From Galactobacter sp052108535 (lineage in GTDB: Bacteria > Actinomycetota > Actinomycetes > Actinomycetales > Micrococcaceae), in contig JBQDZM010000009.1 of assembly GCA_052108535.1 (NCBI GenBank), forward strand, positions 1 to 64,000: a stretch of DNA of 64,000 bases, read 5' to 3'. Shown in pieces: positions 1 through 7,459 of this stretch. Within the stretch, counting starts at the first letter, position 1. Each line of letters begins with the position of its first letter. The notes beneath the pieces were generated by a model. The model was not told the DNA's origin. It searched no databases and was given only the letters and a program-made list of their open reading frames with translations. The translations under genes and the position numbers were made by a program.

Positions 1-54
1 TAGCGCGCTTCCCTGACACGGAAGAGGTCACTGGTTCGATCCCAGTATCGCGCA
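1..54 (+). tRNA. tRNA-Val (GAC anticodon), 5' end outside the window
   Basis: Only the 3' two thirds is present. The anticodon arm is CTTCC / CTGACAC / GGAAG at 8-24, giving anticodon GAC at 15-17, which reads valine codons GUC and GUU. The T arm is ACTGG / TTCGATC / CCAGT at 30-46. The 3' acceptor strand ATCGCGC is at 47-53, followed by discriminator A at 54. The acceptor 5' strand and most of the D arm lie before base 1. Confidence 0.93.
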
Positions 55-60
55 CAAACA

Positions 61-88
61 GAAAGGCCCTGGTTCACCAGGGCCTTTC
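61..88 (+). terminator. Terminator hairpin after tRNA-Val
   Basis: A perfect 12-bp stem (GAAAGGCCCTGG with its complement) closes a TTCA tetraloop seven bases after the tRNA. It is the natural stop for the tRNA transcript. It also separates the tRNA from the toxin-antitoxin genes. Confidence 0.85.
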
Positions 89-166
89 TCGCGTCTACCC
101 CAGACACACATTCTGGGACTTAACCCCCGTCCGCCAGGTGTCAGTGTCACGCGGTAGACTCCCGGC

Positions 167-427
167 ATGACTCCGACGACCGCCCAGGTGTTGCAGAGCG
201 CGATGGCGCTCAGCCCTGATGAGCGCGTTGCGCTTGCGACGGAGCTGTTACGGTCGGCGGGTACTCAGGATGCGGCTCGGTTGGAGTCACTCCGGAAGGA
301 TGTGGCAGTAGGGTTCGAGCAGATCGATCGTGGCGACGGCATCGAGTTAGAAGAGCACGAGATTCGCGATTACATCAGAGGTCTCGGACGGGAAGCATCT
401 GAACGCGTTGCCGGAAGGAACGCGTGA
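167..427 (+). CDS. ParD/RelB-type antitoxin of a type II toxin-antitoxin pair
   Basis: This 86-residue protein probably binds and neutralises the toxin encoded immediately downstream and represses its own promoter. The N-terminal LSPDERVALATELLRS stretch matches the addiction-module helix seen in this antitoxin class. The middle (IDRGDGIELEE) is the usual linker before the toxin-wrapping C-terminal helix. The stop overlaps the toxin's GTG start by four bases (GTGA), so the two are translationally coupled. The pair sits right behind a tRNA gene, a common landing place for such modules, but no attachment repeat is visible. The family call is by pattern. The cognate relationship is inferred from order and overlap. 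Confidence 0.78.
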   Translation: MTPTTAQVLQSAMALSPDERVALATELLRSAGTQDAARLESLRKDVAVGFEQIDRGDGIELEEHEIRDYIRGLGREASERVAGRNA

Positions 428-777
428 CCTACCGACTTGTTCTCTCGCCCCTTGCGCGTGTGGACGTCGTTGAACTTCTGGAATGGTCGCTCGACTGCTT
501 CGGCGATGCGGTTCGTGATGGATACGAGGAACTCATCAATGCCTGTTGGCACGATATCCAGACCGACCCACGGCGAGCCGGATCGCATGATCGGCCCGAG
601 GTCGGCCGCGAAGTTCGCGGCATCCATTTGAGGTCAAGTAGGGATCGTGTGCCCGCAGATGTGCGACGCATCATTACTCCACGCCACATCGTGTTCTACC
701 GCGTTACAGACGACGTAGTGCACATTTCCCGAGTTCTCCACGAGTCCCGCGAGGTAGGGCATCACCAGTTTCCCTGA
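424..777 (+). CDS. ParE/RelE-superfamily toxin
   Basis: This 117-residue protein has the RelE/ParE plan: an N-terminal YRLVLSPLARVDV strand, two helices, then the C-terminal beta sheet GREVRGIHLRSSRDR ... RHIVFYRVTDDVVHISRVLHE. The closing RVLHE...HHQFP resembles the ParE-like branch, which in characterised members poisons DNA gyrase; RelE-like members cleave mRNA on the ribosome. The sequence alone does not settle which target applies. The GTG start was chosen because it overlaps the antitoxin stop, as usual in these operons. Length is typical and no frame disruption is seen, so the pair is likely intact. Confidence 0.78.
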   Translation: MTYRLVLSPLARVDVVELLEWSLDCFGDAVRDGYEELINACWHDIQTDPRRAGSHDRPEVGREVRGIHLRSSRDRVPADVRRIITPRHIVFYRVTDDVVHISRVLHESREVGHHQFP

Positions 778-855
778 GCGGCGTAAATCGACCGCCCTAG
801 AATCACCCGACAGTAGATTTATCCTGCCGTGCAGAATATCCGTGGAGTGCATCAG

Positions 856-1055
856 ATGGATGACGACAACAGTTCGCCTCAGAGTGAGCGCGCCGGCACG
901 GGGTCGGTCCTCCTTTGCATGGTGATCGGGATGGGTGCCGGACCTCTTATCGGCACCGTTTTCGGCAGCCCGCGATCGGCTTCGGTATCGGTAGCATCGC
1001 TGGGATCGCCTGCGGCCTGGTGGTTGCCATACTGGGTGGCCCCCGACGCCGCTGA
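856..1055 (+). pseudogene. Frameshifted small glycine-rich membrane protein ORF
   Basis: From ATG 856 one frame gives a short acidic start (MDDDNSSPQSE) and a hydrophobic stretch VLLCMVIGMGAGPLIG. At about 970 the membrane-like reading continues only in another frame, as AIGFGIGSIAGIACGLVVAI then LGGPRRR and TGA at 1053. The two parts together make a sensible ~66-residue protein with two glycine-rich membrane segments and a basic tail. Bases 970-971 (CC) look like a codon lacking one base. This could be a real decayed gene or a sequencing error. The uninterrupted frame runs on into the lipoprotein gene, which makes that gene's start look earlier than it is. No function is assigned. Confidence 0.5.
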
Positions 1056-1107
1056 TTGTCCGCCCCTGATACCCAGATGTTCCGGTACCTCGTGTACTCT
1101 GCCGCAC

Positions 1108-1968
1108 ATGAGAATCGCTCGTCGTACCGCCGCTGTCCTCGCCGTCTCAGCCATCGCAGGTTTGGGGCTAACCGCCTGTGACAGTGGCCCCAAGCCCGTC
1201 AAGGACCCCTCCGGCTCCGCACAGTCCGGCAGCAAGGGTGGCAAGGTGCAAACCAAGCCCGTGTCCACGAAGATGACCGCGGAGAATTTCTCCGAACGCA
1301 TGAACAAGGCGCAAGAGAAGGCCAGTTCCGTCCATGTGGAGATGAAGATCGAAACCATGGGCATGAGCATGCCCATGAGCGCGGACATGGTCCTGCCCTC
1401 CGACAACGATCCTGACAAGATCAAGATGCGCATGACCATGGATATGTCTGCCATCGCAGGCATGGCCGGGGGAAGCGCAGGGGAGGTTCCGGGAGAGATC
1501 GAGATGCTCATGCTCGGTTCCAAGGACATTTACATGTCGATGGGCTCCGCAACCGGCGGCAAGTACGTGAAGATCTCCGACGACCAATTGCAGGGCATGA
1601 ATCTGAATGACGCCACCAACGGTTCCGACCCGGCGGCCCAGGCAGAACTCATGAAGAAGTACCTCAAGGACTTCAAGGAGAGCGGCACCGAGACCATCGA
1701 CGGCGTCGAGACCACCCGCTACGACATCACGGTGGACACCGCGATGCTGCAGGAACAGGGCGGGGCAGACGCGGACCAGGCGATGGACATGCTCGGAGAC
1801 GAACTGACCTACAAGTTGTGGGTCGGCAACGACGACCTTCTCCGGAAGATGGCCTTCGATATGGGCTCAGCCGGAAGCACGGAGATGACGTTCTCGAAGT
1901 GGGGCGAGGACCTGGAGATCACCGCACCGTCACCCGACCAGATCACCGAGGATATGCCAGGGTTCTGA
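1108..1968 (+). CDS. Secreted lipoprotein, possibly LppX/LprG-like
   Basis: This 286-residue protein starts with a classic lipoprotein signal: MRIARR, a hydrophobic core (AVLAVSAIAGLG) and lipobox LTAC with acylated Cys24. A low-complexity Ser/Gly/Lys linker follows. The body then has paired strands of the kind found in lipid-carrying LppX/LprAFG folds (SSVHVEMKIE, KIKMRMTMDMS, DLLRKMAFDMG). It is notably methionine-rich near residues 85-120. ATG 1108 was chosen because the signal peptide begins there; upstream in-frame sequence belongs to the broken small ORF. The inferred place is the outer face of the membrane, possibly handling lipids. It stands alone, closed by a strong hairpin at 2033. 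Confidence 0.72.
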   Translation: MRIARRTAAVLAVSAIAGLGLTACDSGPKPVKDPSGSAQSGSKGGKVQTKPVSTKMTAENFSERMNKAQEKASSVHVEMKIETMGMSMPMSADMVLPSDNDPDKIKMRMTMDMSAIAGMAGGSAGEVPGEIEMLMLGSKDIYMSMGSATGGKYVKISDDQLQGMNLNDATNGSDPAAQAELMKKYLKDFKESGTETIDGVETTRYDITVDTAMLQEQGGADADQAMDMLGDELTYKLWVGNDDLLRKMAFDMGSAGSTEMTFSKWGEDLEITAPSPDQITEDMPGF

Positions 1969-2032
1969 TCGCACTGCCGTCTGCGCTGACGCACTCGGAG
2001 CGGCGACACCCAAAGCGGTGACGAAAGACGAA

Positions 2033-2068
2033 GGAGGGGTTCACGACCGTACGGTCGTGAACCCCTCC
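2033..2068. terminator. Perfect 36-nt palindrome, bidirectional terminator
   Basis: Both 18-base halves are exactly complementary with no spacer (GGAGGGGTTCACGACCGT and its complement). It lies between the lipoprotein gene on the plus strand and the convergent small antitoxin-like gene on the minus strand, so it can end transcription from both sides. Confidence 0.8.
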
Positions 2069-2153
2069 ACCTCGTTGGCCGTCAAAATCGGCCCCGTTCC
2101 AACGGTGCACCCCTTAAGGGTGCGACCTGCTCAGCGACGAGTCCGCAAGGACG

Positions 2154-2360
2154 TCACTTCTTGAGCTTGTCCACCAATCCGCTGACCGCATCCTGTGCCT
2201 TGTCGACGCCACCGGAGAACTTGTCTCCAGTCTTGTCGTCGATGAAGTCACCGGCCTTGGTGATCCCGTCCTTCACGGAGTCGGCGTGGTCTGCCACGAA
2301 ATCCTTCGCAGCACCAACGCCATCACCGATCTTGTTCTTGGCATCGTCGAGGAAAGACAA
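2154..2360 (-). CDS. Rv0909/MT0933-like antitoxin-family small protein
   Basis: This 68-residue amphipathic protein begins SFLDDAKNKIGDGVGAAKDF and repeats a Lys/Asp-rich helix pattern (ADSVKDGITKAGDFIDDKTGDKFSGGVDKAQDAV). That is typical of the small actinobacterial family annotated as MT0933-like antitoxins. The start is TTG at 2360, preceded by AAGGAGG at normal distance; the in-frame upstream codons have no ribosome site and do not resemble the family. No partner toxin is adjacent: the next gene on this strand is zapE. Its role is therefore uncertain and 'antitoxin' is only a family label. Confidence 0.7.
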   Translation of the reverse strand: MSFLDDAKNKIGDGVGAAKDFVADHADSVKDGITKAGDFIDDKTGDKFSGGVDKAQDAVSGLVDKLKK

Positions 2361-2430
2361 GGCCACCTCCTTCCTTTCACCGCGGCAGACTAAAACCTCC
2401 CGCGTCCTGGTACCGGAGAGTATCAGGACC

Positions 2431-2459
2431 AACCGGTGCCGGGAAGGGGCCCACCGGTT
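2431..2459 (-). terminator. Hairpin at the zapE stop codon
   Basis: AACCGGTG (2431-2438) pairs with CACCGGTT (2452-2459). The stem begins at the last base of the zapE stop codon. It probably ends the zapE transcript, or partly insulates zapE from the antitoxin-like gene 70 bases further on. Confidence 0.5.
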
Positions 2460-3496
2460 CAGGCTTCTCCGCTGCCCTGCCCCTCACGGACCAGCGCCGT
2501 CATACGGGAAACCGTACGGTAGTACTTCTTCATGTAACCGCCGTTCATCATCTCGTCGGTGAAAAGTCGGTCGAAGGGCTCCCCCGAGGCCAGGATCGGC
2601 ACGTCCTTGTCATAGAGCCGGTCAGCCAACACTACGAAACGCAGCGCAGTGGCCTGGTTGGTGATGGTTCCCACGTTGTGCAGCGCCAGCACCTCCACGT
2701 CCTTGATCATCTGACGGTAGCGGGAAGGGTGGACTCGGGAGAGGTGCTCCACCAGGTCCTCGAAGTCGTCCACCGCGGGCGTCTTGTCCGGGTAGCGGGC
2801 GGCCATCAAGCCCTCAACGTCGGAGTCTGCCAAGGGCTGAGGTGCGTCAGGCAGGCCGCGGTGACGGTAGTCCTCCCCGTCGATCCGGAGCGTCTCGAAC
2901 TGATCAGAAAGCACTTGGATCTCACGGCGGAAGTCCTGGGCCGCGAAGCGGCCCTCCCCCAGGGATCCGGGCAGGGTGTTGGACGTCGCGGCCAGCTTCA
3001 CACCGGCGTCGGCCAGTTCCCGCATGAGACGGGACATCAGCACGGTGTCCCCGGGATCGTCGAGCTCGAACTCGTCGATGCAGACCAAGTCGTAGCCCTT
3101 GAGCACGTCCACGGCCTGCCTGAAGGAGAGCGCGCCGACGAGGTTGGTGTACTCCACGAAGGTGCCGAAGGCGCGTTTGCCTTCCGCCGCATGCCACAGG
3201 GACGCCAGCAGGTGGGTCTTGCCGACACCGAATCCACCGTCGAGGTAGATGCCTGCGGGTTCCTTGGACTTCCCTTTACCGAAGAGCTTGCCGAGGAACC
3301 CGCCCCCGGAACTCCTGCCGACGCTGCCCGCAAAACGGCTCAGGCGTTCAACGGCCTCGGATTGGCTCGGCTGCGAGGGATCCGGGATGTATGTGTCGAA
3401 GGAGACCTCACCGAAGCGGTAGGAGGGGTGCATGCCTTCCAGGAGATCCTGGGGGCTGACCTGGGGCGTGATGTCGGTGAGATGAAGGGGGGCCAC
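2459..3496 (-). CDS. zapE: Cell division protein ZapE (AFG1-like ATPase)
   Basis: This 345-residue P-loop ATPase has Walker A GGFGVGKTHLL near residues 87-97 and Walker B LVCIDEFELDD about 60 residues later, with the AFG1 signature around DDPGDTVLMSRLMREL. In other bacteria ZapE associates with the Z-ring late in division; the mitochondrial relative AFG1 acts in protein quality control. GTG 3496 was chosen: it follows GAGGAG and starts the conserved VAPLHLTDITPQV segment. Longer upstream readings are low-complexity and lack a ribosome site. A KLFGKGKSK insert precedes the P-loop. It is divergent from the rhodanese gene across 240 bases. Confidence 0.9.
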   Translation of the reverse strand: MAPLHLTDITPQVSPQDLLEGMHPSYRFGEVSFDTYIPDPSQPSQSEAVERLSRFAGSVGRSSGGGFLGKLFGKGKSKEPAGIYLDGGFGVGKTHLLASLWHAAEGKRAFGTFVEYTNLVGALSFRQAVDVLKGYDLVCIDEFELDDPGDTVLMSRLMRELADAGVKLAATSNTLPGSLGEGRFAAQDFRREIQVLSDQFETLRIDGEDYRHRGLPDAPQPLADSDVEGLMAARYPDKTPAVDDFEDLVEHLSRVHPSRYRQMIKDVEVLALHNVGTITNQATALRFVVLADRLYDKDVPILASGEPFDRLFTDEMMNGGYMKKYYRTVSRMTALVREGQGSGEA

Positions 3497-3736
3497 GGGC
3501 CTCTGGACTCCTCGGAGGGACGGGTGCGGGGGCGTGATCCTGCTTGCCGGACGCAAACAGGCGTGCCGGGAGCCGCATTGGGCCCCGGACCTATCGCAAG
3601 ATCCTACGCCGTGAGCGGAGCGGCATGGCCGCCATGACGTGCGGAGAACTAGGCTTGAGACAAGTGTGGCACCCGCGGGCAGGGGCATCGACCCGGCGCG
3701 GGAGCCGAAGCCAGCCGACGGTGAGGAAGAGAATCC

Positions 3737-4654
3737 ATGACCACCTTAGAAGCCGAGGAGACCCGGCACGCACAGTTTGCCCACCCGGAGCGGATTGTGA
3801 CGACGCAGTGGGTGGCGGAGCACGCCGAGGACGACGGCGTGGTGATCGTGGAATCCGATGAGGACGTCCTCCTCTACGAGACCGGCCACATCCCCGGTGC
3901 GGTCAAGTTGGACTGGCACACGGAACTCAACGACCCGGTGACGCGCGACTACGTGGACGGGGCAGGGCTGGCCGCCTTGCTCTCCGCCAAGGGCATCTCG
4001 CGTGAGGACACGCTGGTGATCTACGGGGATCGCAACAATTGGTGGGCCGCCTACGCCCTGTGGGTGCTCTCCCTCTTTGGCCACCGGGACGTCCGGCTGA
4101 TGGACGGCGGCCGCGACAAGTGGGTGGCAGAGGGCCGCGGTCTGACCCGGGAGCGCACGGAGCGCCCGGAAAGCGACTACCCCGTCGTTCAACGAGACGA
4201 CGCCACGTTGCGTTCCTTCCTGCCGCAGGTGCGGGAGGTCCTGGGTGACGTGCCGTTGATCGACGTGCGTTCCCCGCAGGAATATTCGGGTGAGCGCACG
4301 CACATGCCCGACTACCCGGAGGAGGGTGCGTTGCGCGGTGGCCACATTCCGACCGCCGCGTCGGTGCCGTGGGGCAAGGCCGTAGCGGAGGACGGCACGT
4401 TCCGCGCCCGTGAGGAGCTCTCGTCGATCTACGAGGATGGTGCCGGACTGGGTGGCGCCGAACGCGTCATCACCTATTGCCGCATCGGCGAGCGTTCCGC
4501 CCACACGTGGTTCGTCCTGACCCACCTGCTCGGCCTGCCCGACGTGCGCAATTACGACGGATCCTGGACGGAGTGGGGTAACGCGGTGAACGTGCCCATC
4601 AGCGTGGGAACCGAGCCCGGTTTGGCGCCGGCGGCCGCCGGGGCGGCCCGATGA
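3737..4654 (+). CDS. sseA: Two-domain rhodanese sulfurtransferase
   Basis: This 305-residue protein carries two rhodanese domains. The C-terminal domain holds the persulfide-forming cysteine Cys248 in the loop YCRIGERS. The N-terminal domain has YGDRNNWWA at the equivalent place and no cysteine, so it is structural, as usual in thiosulfate/3-mercaptopyruvate sulfurtransferases. The enzyme moves sulfane sulfur from a donor to thiols or cyanide. The four-base ATGA overlap with sufE says the two are co-translated. This supports a role in sulfur trafficking toward Fe-S or other sulfur acceptors. Donor specificity cannot be read from sequence. Confidence 0.92.
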   Translation: MTTLEAEETRHAQFAHPERIVTTQWVAEHAEDDGVVIVESDEDVLLYETGHIPGAVKLDWHTELNDPVTRDYVDGAGLAALLSAKGISREDTLVIYGDRNNWWAAYALWVLSLFGHRDVRLMDGGRDKWVAEGRGLTRERTERPESDYPVVQRDDATLRSFLPQVREVLGDVPLIDVRSPQEYSGERTHMPDYPEEGALRGGHIPTAASVPWGKAVAEDGTFRAREELSSIYEDGAGLGGAERVITYCRIGERSAHTWFVLTHLLGLPDVRNYDGSWTEWGNAVNVPISVGTEPGLAPAAAGAAR

Positions 4655-5091
4655 GCAACACCTCAGCGTTGCCAGCCGGGCTGGCAGAGATCGCCGAGGA
4701 CTTCACGTCCATGGAGGAACGTTCTCGGCTGGAGCTGCTGCTGGAATTCAGTGACGGCCTGCCGGACCTGCCTGAGCGTTATCAGGGTGTGGAGCTGGAA
4801 CAGGTCGAGGAGTGCCAGTCGCCCGTATTCCTGACGGTGGAGGTGGCCGACGACGCGGACCGCACCGTGGGTGTGTTCATCACCGCGCCGCCTGAGTCCC
4901 CGACGACCCGCGGCTTCGCCGGGGTCCTCGTGGAGGGGCTCTCCGGCCTGCCAGCGGCCGACGTCCTGGCCGTGCCTGCCGACTACCCGCTGCAGCTGGG
5001 CCTCAGCCGTGCCGTGTCACCCCTGCGGTTGCGCGGGATGACGGCGATGCTTTCCCGCATCAAGACCAGAGTCGCGAAGGCCGTGGCCTGA
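4651..5091 (+). CDS. sufE: SufE sulfur acceptor protein
   Basis: This 146-residue protein of the SufE family accepts persulfide sulfur from a cysteine desulfurase on a single cysteine and passes it to the Fe-S scaffold. The acceptor is Cys55 in VEECQSPVFL, the family's conserved loop. The C-terminal PLRLRGMTAMLSRIK helix is also typical. Length matches family norms. It overlaps the rhodanese gene upstream and lies one base before the deacylase gene, so the three form one operon. No cysteine desulfurase is encoded in this window; its partner must lie elsewhere. Confidence 0.92.
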   Translation: MSNTSALPAGLAEIAEDFTSMEERSRLELLLEFSDGLPDLPERYQGVELEQVEECQSPVFLTVEVADDADRTVGVFITAPPESPTTRGFAGVLVEGLSGLPAADVLAVPADYPLQLGLSRAVSPLRLRGMTAMLSRIKTRVAKAVA

Positions 5092-5092
5092 A

Positions 5093-5605
5093 ATGGGGAA
5101 GAAGAAGTCCGCAGCCAAGCAGTCCGGGGGCACTCCGGCGCTCGTGGCGCTGGAGCGGGCTGGCGTGAGCCACACCGTGCATGACTATCACCATGACGAC
5201 GCCGAGACGTCCTTCGGCGAGGAGGCCGCCAGAGAACTGGGCGTCGAGCCCACACGGGTGTTCAAGACCCTGGTGGTGGATCCGACCGGAGACGGGAAGC
5301 ACCTGGCCGTGGTGGTGGTCCCGGTGACGGGCCAGGTGGACCTGAAGGCAGCCGCGCACGCCCTGGGCGTCAAGAAACTGGCGATGGCAGACCGCCACGT
5401 CGCCGCCCAACGCACCGGTTACGTGCCCGGAGGCATCTCCCCTCTGGGGCAACGCCAGCTCCTGCCCACCGTGGTGGATTCGAGCGCACTGGCCACCGAC
5501 ACGATCTTCGTCTCCGCAGGCAAGCGCGGACTGGACGTGGAACTCGCAGCCTCCGATCTGGTACGGCTGCTGGAGGCCACCACCGCGGACATCGCCACGG
5601 ACTGA
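5093..5605 (+). CDS. Cys-tRNA(Pro) deacylase, YbaK/EbsC family
   Basis: This 170-residue YbaK-fold protein hydrolyses cysteine mischarged onto tRNA-Pro, protecting translation. Family marks are VFKTLVV with the conserved Lys58, the VPVTGQVDLK segment, and GYVPGGISPLG followed by a basic stretch. A short Lys-rich head (GKKKSAAKQ) precedes the domain. The ATG is one base after the sufE stop, so it is the third gene of the rhodanese-SufE operon. Whether deacylation links functionally to sulfur metabolism, through cysteine supply, is only inference. A strong hairpin three bases after the stop ends the operon. Confidence 0.88.
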   Translation: MGKKKSAAKQSGGTPALVALERAGVSHTVHDYHHDDAETSFGEEAARELGVEPTRVFKTLVVDPTGDGKHLAVVVVPVTGQVDLKAAAHALGVKKLAMADRHVAAQRTGYVPGGISPLGQRQLLPTVVDSSALATDTIFVSAGKRGLDVELAASDLVRLLEATTADIATD

Positions 5606-5607
5606 GC

Positions 5608-5641
5608 CCGGTGAGGGCCGGATCAGCCCGGCCCTCACCGG
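5608..5641. terminator. Bidirectional terminator between convergent genes
   Basis: A perfect 14-bp stem, CCGGTGAGGGCCGG with its complement, encloses a six-base loop. It fills almost the whole 42-base gap between the Cys-tRNA deacylase gene and the convergent hydrolase gene. Confidence 0.85.
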
Positions 5642-5647
5642 ATCAAC

Positions 5648-6856
5648 TCAGAGCACTCCGGCCAGCCAGTCTTTGGTCACACGTTCCCAGCGTTCCGGAT
5701 CGATGTTCCACTCCCCCACGTGACCGGCGGTGTGGAAGGTCTCCAACGTCACGGCCACAGGGTTCTTCTGCGCCAATTCGGCCGAGGAGGAATGCGGCAC
5801 AAAGTCGTCGTCGGCTGAGTGCAGAATCAGCGTGGGAACACGGATCTCCTCGGCTCGACCGACCCAGTCGAGGCTGCGCAGGTCGATGGGAGCCGTGAGG
5901 CCGGTGATGCGCTTGCCCAAGGGGTGGGTCAAAAGCCACGTACCGAGCCGACCAGAGATGTAGGGAACGTGGTTGACCTTGGCCTGGTGGTCCAGGATGT
6001 CGAACCAGTTGACCGCGGGTCCGTCCAGGACCAGCCCCAGGACCCGGGTGCGGTGCTGGGAGAGATTGGCGACCTGCAGGGCGATCGCCCCGCCCATGGA
6101 CCAGCCGAAGAGCACCAGGTCGCGAGCCCCGTGTTCGATGGCGTAGCGAATCGCGGAGTCAATGTCCCGCCACTCGGTGGCGCCGAGCCCGTAACGGCCG
6201 TTGTTGACGTCAGGGGCCTCACCGTCGTTGCGATAGCTGACACAGAGGGTGGTCATACCGGCCTCGTGTGCCGTGGGGACACCGCGGAGGGTCTCGACCC
6301 GCCGAGCGCCCCGGCCGTGGATCATGATGGCCCAGGTGTCCGCCCGAGTGGTGCCCGGAATCAACCAGGCGGGCGCCTTCCCCGCGGAGACCGGGACGTC
6401 CACGTCCTGGTACTCCAACCCCAGGTCGCTGGGGGTGAGGTAGACGCTGCCGCCCATGCGGCCGCGACGTGCCTGAGTCAGGTCGCCGCGATCCACGCTG
6501 AGGACCTCGCGGGTCACGGACGCGGTGTCCCGATCCACCACGTCTCCCAGCCTGGCGTGCCCACGATCCGCGTCGAACCAGAAGGAGTACACGCCGGGAA
6601 CCGTGGTGTCCGGGCTCAGCTGCAGGGTGATGGTCATGGACGTGTCGGTCTCGCTCACCTTGAGGACCTCGACGTTCTCCTCCGGTGTCGTGGCGGGCGT
6701 AACGACTTCGCGGGCGAAGAGGGTGGCCAGGCTTCCGAAGACGCCGGCGGTAACCGATCCGACCAGCGCACCGGCGCCCACACCCATGAACGTCCAGGCG
6801 ACCGGACCCGGTCCCCGACGCTTCTTCGACTTGTTCAACTCAGCGGTCTTTGCCAT
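5648..6856 (-). CDS. Membrane-anchored alpha/beta hydrolase
   Basis: This 402-residue protein has a basic start (LNKSKKRRG), one membrane helix at about residues 18-42, an all-beta stretch, then an alpha/beta hydrolase domain. The nucleophile elbow is GWSMGG with Ser253. The acid is likely in LILHSADDDFVP and the histidine in FHTAGHVGEW. The long insert between membrane helix and catalytic domain (about 150 residues) is shared by actinobacterial hydrolases annotated as dipeptidyl aminopeptidase or acylaminoacyl peptidase-like. The catalytic domain is probably outside the membrane. The substrate cannot be told; esterase or peptidase are both possible. Confidence 0.8.
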   Translation of the reverse strand: MAKTAELNKSKKRRGPGPVAWTFMGVGAGALVGSVTAGVFGSLATLFAREVVTPATTPEENVEVLKVSETDTSMTITLQLSPDTTVPGVYSFWFDADRGHARLGDVVDRDTASVTREVLSVDRGDLTQARRGRMGGSVYLTPSDLGLEYQDVDVPVSAGKAPAWLIPGTTRADTWAIMIHGRGARRVETLRGVPTAHEAGMTTLCVSYRNDGEAPDVNNGRYGLGATEWRDIDSAIRYAIEHGARDLVLFGWSMGGAIALQVANLSQHRTRVLGLVLDGPAVNWFDILDHQAKVNHVPYISGRLGTWLLTHPLGKRITGLTAPIDLRSLDWVGRAEEIRVPTLILHSADDDFVPHSSSAELAQKNPVAVTLETFHTAGHVGEWNIDPERWERVTKDWLAGVL

Positions 6857-6971
6857 ACCCCCATCATGTCATCACCTGCTCGGTTCCATGCTGCTTTGCC
6901 GCGCGTGGAGCGCACCTGCATCCGCGCAGTGTTTCGCCTGAAGGAATGTCTCGGCGCGGCCACACGTTGGC

Positions 6972-7415
6972 ATGGGCATGACCTCCACGAATCCAGCAGC
7001 CCGTTCCCTCGTCGACGATCCCGCACAGGTGGGTGACGAGGCCTGGGTGCAACGCCTAAGTCCTCAGGAGTTCGCGGTGTTACGGCAGGGCGGCACCGAG
7101 GCCCAGTTCACCGGCGAGTACTGGGACGACCACACCGAAGGCGTGTACACGTGTAAGGCGTGTGGCGCCGAGTTGTTTAGCTCCGAGGAGAAGTTCGACG
7201 CGCACTGCGGTTGGCCTGCCTTCTTTGCTCCGTTGGCGGAAAACCGGGTCCGCTACCTCGTGGATTCCTCCCTTGGCATGCGTAGGGTCGAGGTCCGTTG
7301 CGGAAGCTGCGACTCGCACCTCGGTCACGTTTTTGAGGGCGAGGGTTATGACACGCCCACCGACCAGCGCTACTGCATCAATTCGATCTGCCTGACCCGG
7401 CGCGCGCAGCGCTGA
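6972..7415 (+). CDS. msrB: Peptide-methionine (R)-S-oxide reductase MsrB
   Basis: This 147-residue enzyme reduces the R form of methionine sulfoxide in proteins. Two CxxC pairs bind structural zinc (Cys61/Cys64 in CKACG and Cys110/Cys113 in CGSC). The catalytic cysteine is Cys135 in RYCINS, and HCGWPAF and HLGHVF complete the active site. The stop is closely followed by the threonine aldolase leader, so the two may share a transcript. Two ATG codons lie six bases apart at the start and neither has a strong ribosome site; the first is used here. Confidence 0.94.
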   Translation: MGMTSTNPAARSLVDDPAQVGDEAWVQRLSPQEFAVLRQGGTEAQFTGEYWDDHTEGVYTCKACGAELFSSEEKFDAHCGWPAFFAPLAENRVRYLVDSSLGMRRVEVRCGSCDSHLGHVFEGEGYDTPTDQRYCINSICLTRRAQR

Positions 7416-7439
7416 ACGGTGTTCTCAGGAGGACTAAGG

Positions 7440-7457
7440 ATGCTCCAGGAGGACTAA
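7440..7457 (+). other. Five-codon leader ORF with its own ribosome site
   Basis: ATG CTC CAG GAG GAC TAA is preceded by AGGAGG (7427-7432) at good spacing. Its own GAG GAC codons contain the AGGAGG that serves the next gene. It ends two bases before the TTG start of the aldolase gene. The arrangement comes from a repeated 12-mer (CAGGAGGACTAA at 7426 and 7446). It could couple or meter translation of the aldolase, or be a chance by-product of a duplicated ribosome site. Confidence 0.4.
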
Positions 7458-7459
7458 CG

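Noticed and set aside
829..1107. N-terminal extension of the lipoprotein gene (93 more in-frame codons)
   Set aside because: A complete lipoprotein signal peptide starts at ATG 1108, and the extension is the out-of-frame remainder of the broken small membrane ORF.
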